Of a stretch of 64,000 nt of DNA, positions 59,857 to 64,000 are shown piece after piece (position 1 is the first letter of the stretch; each line of letters starts with the position of its first letter). A program made the position numbers and the translations under genes. The notes below the pieces were generated by a model, which saw only the letters and a list, made by a program, of their open reading frames with translations, was not told where the DNA came from and did not search any database. Source of the stretch: Micromonospora halotolerans (GTDB taxonomy: Bacteria > Actinomycetota > Actinomycetes > Mycobacteriales > Micromonosporaceae); assembly GCF_032108445.1 (NCBI RefSeq), contig NZ_CP134876.1, positions 744,001 to 808,000 on the forward strand. Reading direction: 5' to 3'.

Positions 59857-60531
59857 ATGCACGTATTCGCTGATCCGACCAACCTCGACGCCTACCTGTC
59901 GGGCTTTCTCTGGATCCTCAAGCTGACCGGCGCGTCGGCGGTCCTCGCGCTGGTGCTCGGCGTGTTCCTCGCCGCGTTCCGGGTCTCCCCGGTGCCGGTG
60001 CTGCGGGGCTTCGGCACGGCCTGGGTCAACATCTTCCGCAACACGCCGCTCACGCTGATCATCTTCTTCTGCTACTTCGGCCTCTACTCGACGCTGGGCG
60101 TGAACCTCTCCGAAGACCTGGACCTGAACAACTTCTGGCTCGGGGTGATCGGCCTGTCGGTCTACACCGCCGCGTTCGTCTGCGAGGCGGTCCGCTCCGG
60201 CGTCAACACCGTCCCGGCCGGTCAGGCGGAGGCGGCCCGGGCGATCGGGCTGACCTTCTTCCAGACCCTGCGCATCGTGATCCTGCCGCAGGCCGGGCGG
60301 GCCGTGGTGGCCCCGCTGGGCAGCGTGCTCATCGCGCTGTGCAAGAACGCCACGATCGTCGGCACCATCGGCGTGATCGAGGCCTCCAGCGTGATGAAGC
60401 AGCTGATCAACGACAACGGCGACGCCGTGATCCCGATCTTCCTGGTGTTCGCCGGCACCTTCGCCGCGATCCTCGTCCCGACCGGCTACTTCTTCGGCTG
60501 GCTGGCCAACCGACTGGCGGTGAAGCGCTGA
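59857..60531 (+). CDS. gluC: glutamate-type ABC transporter permease
   Basis: A 224-residue membrane permease (HisM/GlnP type) with five helices. The N-terminus FLWILKLTGASAVLALVLGV begins the fold; the EAA loop reads GQAEAARAIGLTFFQTLRIVILPQA, which docks on the ATPase. It overlaps gluD by one base (TGATG). Confidence 0.93.
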   Translation: MHVFADPTNLDAYLSGFLWILKLTGASAVLALVLGVFLAAFRVSPVPVLRGFGTAWVNIFRNTPLTLIIFFCYFGLYSTLGVNLSEDLDLNNFWLGVIGLSVYTAAFVCEAVRSGVNTVPAGQAEAARAIGLTFFQTLRIVILPQAGRAVVAPLGSVLIALCKNATIVGTIGVIEASSVMKQLINDNGDAVIPIFLVFAGTFAAILVPTGYFFGWLANRLAVKR

Positions 60532-61421
60532 TGAGCATGACCACCACGGTTCTCTACGACCACCCGGGGCCGCGGGCCCGCGTGCGCAACGCGGTGCTCA
60601 GCGTCGTCTTCGGCGTCGGCCTGGCCGCGCTGCTCTGGTGGGTCTACGCCAAGTTCGACCAGGCCGGGCAGTGGGAGGGCAGCCTCTGGAAGCCGTTCGC
60701 CGAGGCGCCGACCTGGACCCAGTTCATCCTGCCCGGCCTGCGCCAGACGCTGCTCGCCGCGGCCACCGGCATGGTGCTGTCGCTGGCCTTCGGCATCCTG
60801 TTCGCCGTCGGCCGGCTCTCCGACCACCGGTGGGTCCGGATCCCGGCCGGCGTGGTGGTGGAGTTCTTCCGCGCCGTCCCACTGCTCTTGATGATCTTCT
60901 TCATCTTCTACGGCGTGCCGTTCCTCATCCAGGGGCCGGTCTCGGCGTTCTGGTCGGTGGTCGTCGGCCTCACCCTCTACAACGGGTCGGTGCTGGCCGA
61001 GGCGTTCCGCGCCGGCATCCGCTCGATCCCCGGCGGGCAGGGCGAGGCCGCATACGCCGTGGGCATGCGGAAGAGCCAGGTGATGCGGCTGATCCTGGTG
61101 CCGCAGGCCGCCCGGGCCATGCTGCCGGTGATCGTCAGCCAGCTCGTCGTCCTGCTCAAGGACACCGCCCTGGGCTACATCGTGGCCTTCCCCGAGCTGC
61201 TCCAGCGCGGCGTCAACGACCTGTCGGCCAACCGGGGCAACGTGGTGGCCGCCGCCATCGTGGTGGCCGCCATCTACATCCTCATCAACTCGCTGCTGAC
61301 CACGCTGGCGAACTGGCTGGACCGACGTACCCGGCGGCGGGGCTTCCGGATCCCGAGGCAGACCGCGGCGCCGGACTCGACCCCGGCCGGCGGCGCCACC
61401 GTGGCGGAGCCGCAGGGCTGA
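60531..61421 (+). CDS. gluD: glutamate-type ABC transporter permease
   Basis: A 296-residue second permease subunit. It has an N-terminal helix (about 25-45), the core TQFILPGLRQTLLAAATGMV and the EAA loop GQGEAAYAVGMRKSQVMRLILVPQA, followed by a basic C-terminal tail (DRRTRRRGFRIPRQ). It forms a heterodimer with GluC. The ATG shares a base with the gluC stop. A strong terminator follows. Confidence 0.93.
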   Translation: MSMTTTVLYDHPGPRARVRNAVLSVVFGVGLAALLWWVYAKFDQAGQWEGSLWKPFAEAPTWTQFILPGLRQTLLAAATGMVLSLAFGILFAVGRLSDHRWVRIPAGVVVEFFRAVPLLLMIFFIFYGVPFLIQGPVSAFWSVVVGLTLYNGSVLAEAFRAGIRSIPGGQGEAAYAVGMRKSQVMRLILVPQAARAMLPVIVSQLVVLLKDTALGYIVAFPELLQRGVNDLSANRGNVVAAAIVVAAIYILINSLLTTLANWLDRRTRRRGFRIPRQTAAPDSTPAGGATVAEPQG

Positions 61422-61440
61422 CCGCCCGCCCGTCCACACC

Positions 61441-61479
61441 ACGAAGCCCTGCCACCTCCGCGAGGTGGCAGGGCTTCGT
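61441..61479. terminator. bidirectional terminator between gluD and rny
   Basis: ACGAAGCCCTGCCACCTC pairs perfectly over 18 bp with its complement around a 3-base loop. Convergent stops lie at 61421 and 61497. Confidence 0.8.
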
Positions 61480-61496
61480 CGTGACGCCGAGCCCGG

Positions 61497-63263
61497 TCAG
61501 CGGGCGATCTCGGTGACCCGGGACTCGCGGACCACGGTCACCCGGATCTGACCGGGATAGGTCAGCTCCTCCTCGATCTGCTTGGCCACGTCCCGGGCCA
61601 GGACCGCCGCGCCGATGTCGTCGACGTCCTCGGGCTTGACCATCACCCGGATCTCCCGGCCGGCCTGCATGGCGAAGACCTTGTCGACGCCGAGCTTGCC
61701 GGCCGCGATCTCCTCGATCCGCTCCAGCCGCTTGACGTACGCCTCCAGGCTCTCCCGCCGCGCTCCCGGCCGCCCGCCCGAACAGGCGTCCGAGGCCTGG
61801 GTGAGCACTGCCTCGATGGTCTGCGGGGGCACCTCGTTGTGGTGCGCCTCGATGGCGTGCACCACGTCCTCGCTCTCCCCGTACTTGCGGGCCAGGTCGG
61901 CGCCGATGATGGCGTGGCTGCCCTCCACCTCGTGGGTGAGCGCCTTGCCGATGTCGTGCAGGAACGCGCAGCGCTTGATGGTCGGCACGTCCAGCCGCAG
62001 CTCGGCGGCCATGATCCCGGCGATATGGGCGGTCTCCACCAGGTGCTTGAGCACGTTCTGCCCGTACGACGTCCGGTAGCGCAGCCGGCCGAGCAGGGTG
62101 ACCAGCTCCGGGTGGATCTCGGTGATGCCGACCTCGACCAGGGCGTCCTCGGCGGCCCGGTGGCAGAGCTCCTCCACCTCGTGCCGGGCCAGGTCGTAGA
62201 CCTCCTCGATCCGGTGCGGGTGGATCCGGCCGTCGAGCACCAGCTTCTCCAGCGTGAGCCGGCCGACCTCCCGGCGCACCGGGTCGAAGCAGGAGAGCAG
62301 GACCGCCTCGGGGGTGTCGTCGATGATCAGGTTGACCCCGGTGACCGACTCGAAGGCGCGGATGTTGCGGCCCTCCCGCCCGATGATCCGCCCCTTCATC
62401 TCGTCCCCGGGCAGGTGCAGGACGCTGACGACGCTCTCCGCGGTCTGCTCGCTGGCCACCCGCTGGATGGCGTCGACCACGATGTGCCGGGCGCGCTGCT
62501 CGGCGGTGCCCCGCGCGTCGGCCTCGATCTCCCGGACCAGCAGCGCGGCTTCCCGCTTGGCCTGCCCCTCGATCGCCTCGACCAGCTCGGCCCGGGCCGC
62601 GTCGGCGGTCAGGCCGGCGACCCGCTCCAGCTCGCGGCGGCGCTGCTCCTCGGCCTCGGTGAGCGCCTGCTCCCGCTCCACCAGGGCGGCCTCCCGGGCG
62701 GCGAGCGCGGCGCTGGCGGCGGTGAGCTGCCGCTCCCGCTCCGCGAGCCGCTCCACCTCCTCGGTGTGCAGCCGTTCCCGCTCGTCCATCCGGGCGGCCC
62801 GCCGCTCGACCTCGGCGGCCTGTTCCCGGGTGGTCGCGGCGAGCACCGCCACCTCCCGCTCGCCGCTGCGCCGGGCGGCGGCGCGGAGCTGATCGGCGTC
62901 CGCCTCGGCCTGCTTGTGCGCCCGCTCCAGCACCGTGTCGGCCTCGGCCCGGGCGTCGTCGAGCACCCGCCGGGCCTCGGCCCGGGCCGCCTTCGCCTCG
63001 GCCTTGGCGGCGGCCGCCTCGGTGCGGGCGGCGGCGGCGGCCGACTTGGCCACGTCGATGGTGCTGTTCGCCTCGTCGGCGGCGTTGCGCAGGGCCGCCA
63101 GGGACTGCTCCTGGCGGTCCTTCTCGGCGATGAAGGCCGGATCCTCGGGGGCGGGTGCCAGACTGAGCCGGCGCATGGTGCGCACGCCGAACAGGACGGC
63201 GCCGACCACCACCACGACGAGCAGCAGCACCACCGCCAGGATGACGACGTCGAAGGCGCTCAT
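61497..63263 (-). CDS. rny: ribonuclease Y
   Basis: A 588-residue membrane-anchored endoribonuclease that starts mRNA decay. Residues 5-27 form the anchor (VVILAVVLLLVVVVVGAVLF); about 45-275 is a long coiled coil rich in Ala, Glu and Arg; a KH domain follows near 285-345 (GRIIGREGRNIRAFESVTG); and the HD domain has the metal-binding FLHDIGKALTHEVEGSHA near 434. The C-terminus is REIRVMVKPEDVDD. ATG 63263 begins the anchor. It is longer in the coiled coil than firmicute RNase Y. Confidence 0.95.
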   Translation of the reverse strand: MSAFDVVILAVVLLLVVVVVGAVLFGVRTMRRLSLAPAPEDPAFIAEKDRQEQSLAALRNAADEANSTIDVAKSAAAAARTEAAAAKAEAKAARAEARRVLDDARAEADTVLERAHKQAEADADQLRAAARRSGEREVAVLAATTREQAAEVERRAARMDERERLHTEEVERLAERERQLTAASAALAAREAALVEREQALTEAEEQRRRELERVAGLTADAARAELVEAIEGQAKREAALLVREIEADARGTAEQRARHIVVDAIQRVASEQTAESVVSVLHLPGDEMKGRIIGREGRNIRAFESVTGVNLIIDDTPEAVLLSCFDPVRREVGRLTLEKLVLDGRIHPHRIEEVYDLARHEVEELCHRAAEDALVEVGITEIHPELVTLLGRLRYRTSYGQNVLKHLVETAHIAGIMAAELRLDVPTIKRCAFLHDIGKALTHEVEGSHAIIGADLARKYGESEDVVHAIEAHHNEVPPQTIEAVLTQASDACSGGRPGARRESLEAYVKRLERIEEIAAGKLGVDKVFAMQAGREIRVMVKPEDVDDIGAAVLARDVAKQIEEELTYPGQIRVTVVRESRVTEIAR

Positions 63264-63947
63264 GCGGCCCCTCCGAGCCGGTGGGCGCCCGCTCCGACCC
63301 GGCCCGGGCAGCCGCCCGGCGAGGAGCGGCCCGCCGCGTCTGGAAGACCGCCGGTGAACCTGTGCCGCCCCGCCATGGCCGCCTCCCCTGAACGTCGGCA
63401 CCGCAGGCGGCGTGCGGACGGCACGCACCTGCGGCTCTGGACGCCCGACCGGAGCGGCTGGCTGTGGGTAGCTTTCCGTCGGCGGTGCCCCCTTCGGGGC
63501 ATCGCCGGCGGCCGGTTGCAGTTGTCGGTCGGCTCCGGACCGACCGTCCGGAGCTGCCGTCAAGGGCCGGTGAAGCTGGCCAAAGTGATGCTGTTCTGTT
63601 ACGCGATCTATGTTGTGCGCTTAGCCTGCGCTGGTCGGGCAAAGTGAGCCTGTATGGCGAGGCTAGGTCTCCAGGGGCCGTTCGGTCAAGAACTCATGAT
63701 CAAACCACCCGGACGGAGAGAAGTTGGAGCGTTACCCAGCGCTGTCCAGATGCCGGACACGGCCGGACAAACCTCGCCGGTCGTGACCTCCCCGGTCGCG
63801 TTCCGGACCTGCTCAGGGCCGCCACACGGCCGTTCTGGGGCGCCGCGCCGGGTGACCTGTCGCCGGCTCCGGCGAGATCACCACTTTTCGCGAGAGTGAC
63901 CCACGTTTCACGGCCCGGCCCGGCCCGGCCCGGCGCCGGCGCCCGAC
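63264..63947. other. 684-bp intergenic region upstream of rny
   Basis: No coding frame was accepted here. The 63570-63660 part is AT-richer than the genome and carries CAAAGTGA (63581-63588) and GCAAAGTGA (63639-63647), a direct repeat about 60 bp apart, each followed by a CTGT. A run of CGGCC units lies at 63911-63935. Promoters for rny probably lie here. A rightward frame at 63654-63899 lacks a ribosome site and family character. Confidence 0.5.
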
Positions 63948-64000
63948 TCAGATCGCGCCGAGGGTGCGGGCCGCCGTCACCAGCGCGAGGTTGTCCGGGG
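63948..64000 (-). CDS. C-terminal end of an unidentified gene (partial)
   Basis: The last 53 bases, read leftward, give 16 codons PDNLALVTAARTLGAI and a TGA, every codon ending in G or C. This looks like the end of a real gene that begins beyond the window. Too little is visible to name it. Confidence 0.5.
   Translation of the reverse strand, partial: PDNLALVTAARTLGAI

Noticed and set aside
63654..63899. Small rightward frame of 81 codons near the end
   Set aside because: No ribosome site, no conserved pattern, atypical third-position use.
63911..63935. Tandem CGGCC run as a possible functional repeat
   Set aside because: Short, simple sequence of a kind expected in very GC-rich intergenic DNA.

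Overview
The window is a 64-kb stretch of core chromosome from a high-GC actinobacterium. Third codon positions are almost all G or C, GTG starts are common, and the gene order follows a well-known actinobacterial block. From recall, the order corresponds to Mycobacterium tuberculosis Rv2690c to about Rv2733c: APC permease, two TrkA proteins, DUF3159, OB-fold, DUF3710, dut, DUF3093, DUF4193, LytR_C, suhB, sigA, sigB, ideR, nrdR, lexA, hflX, dapF, miaA, DUF349, miaB. The gluABCD transporter next to miaB resembles the corynebacterial arrangement. HrdB, NrdJ and LexA sequence style, together with two dispersed palindrome families, point to Micromonosporaceae, probably Micromonospora or a close relative. 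No rRNA, tRNA, CRISPR array, prophage or transposase was seen.

Layout. 1-10 kb: potassium and amino-acid transport, a run of small actinobacterial-signature proteins, dUTPase, inositol phosphatase and the principal sigma factor. 10-19 kb: DEAD/DEAH helicase, TRIC channel, pseudouridine catabolism (psuG plus a PfkB kinase), a BrnT/BrnA-like pair and two tandem LtrA paralogues. 19-25 kb: HhH-GPD repair protein, secreted subtilase, a large methyltransferase, D-aminoacyl-tRNA deacylase, Spo0M and a SigB-type sigma factor. 25.8-32.3 kb: a block bounded by two inverted copies of one 56-bp repeat, holding a Pat-type protein acetyltransferase, the deacetylase acuC, a sulfurtransferase, ideR, a lipoprotein and DUF5522. 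32-39 kb: more strain-variable genes (asparaginase, methyltransferase, MFS exporter, an ECF42 sigma factor with its YCII/DGPF partner, a nucleotidyltransferase, DUF2332). 39-47 kb: nrdR-nrdJ, lexA with two SOS boxes, a glycine-rich membrane protein and hflX. 47-57 kb: malic enzyme, dapF-miaA-LigB-like, DUF349, a secreted GH5-CBM2 glycosidase and miaB. 57-64 kb: selD, the glutamate-type ABC transporter gluABCD and RNase Y.

How the genes connect. nrdR-nrdJ, dut and lexA belong to nucleotide supply and DNA-damage response. Three sigma factors sit here: HrdB/SigA, SigB-like and ECF42. Pat and AcuC form an apparent writer/eraser pair for lysine acetylation. miaA, miaB and dtd serve tRNA modification and translation quality. 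Many gene pairs overlap by ATGA, GTGA or TGATG and are probably translationally coupled, and most convergent pairs are separated by long perfect hairpins that can terminate from both sides.

No clearly new multi-gene system was found. The most notable signals are the two families of dispersed palindromes, several of which supply stop codons to flanking genes, the Pat-AcuC pair with a degenerate acyl-CoA-synthetase active site, and an apparently autoregulated ECF42 module.
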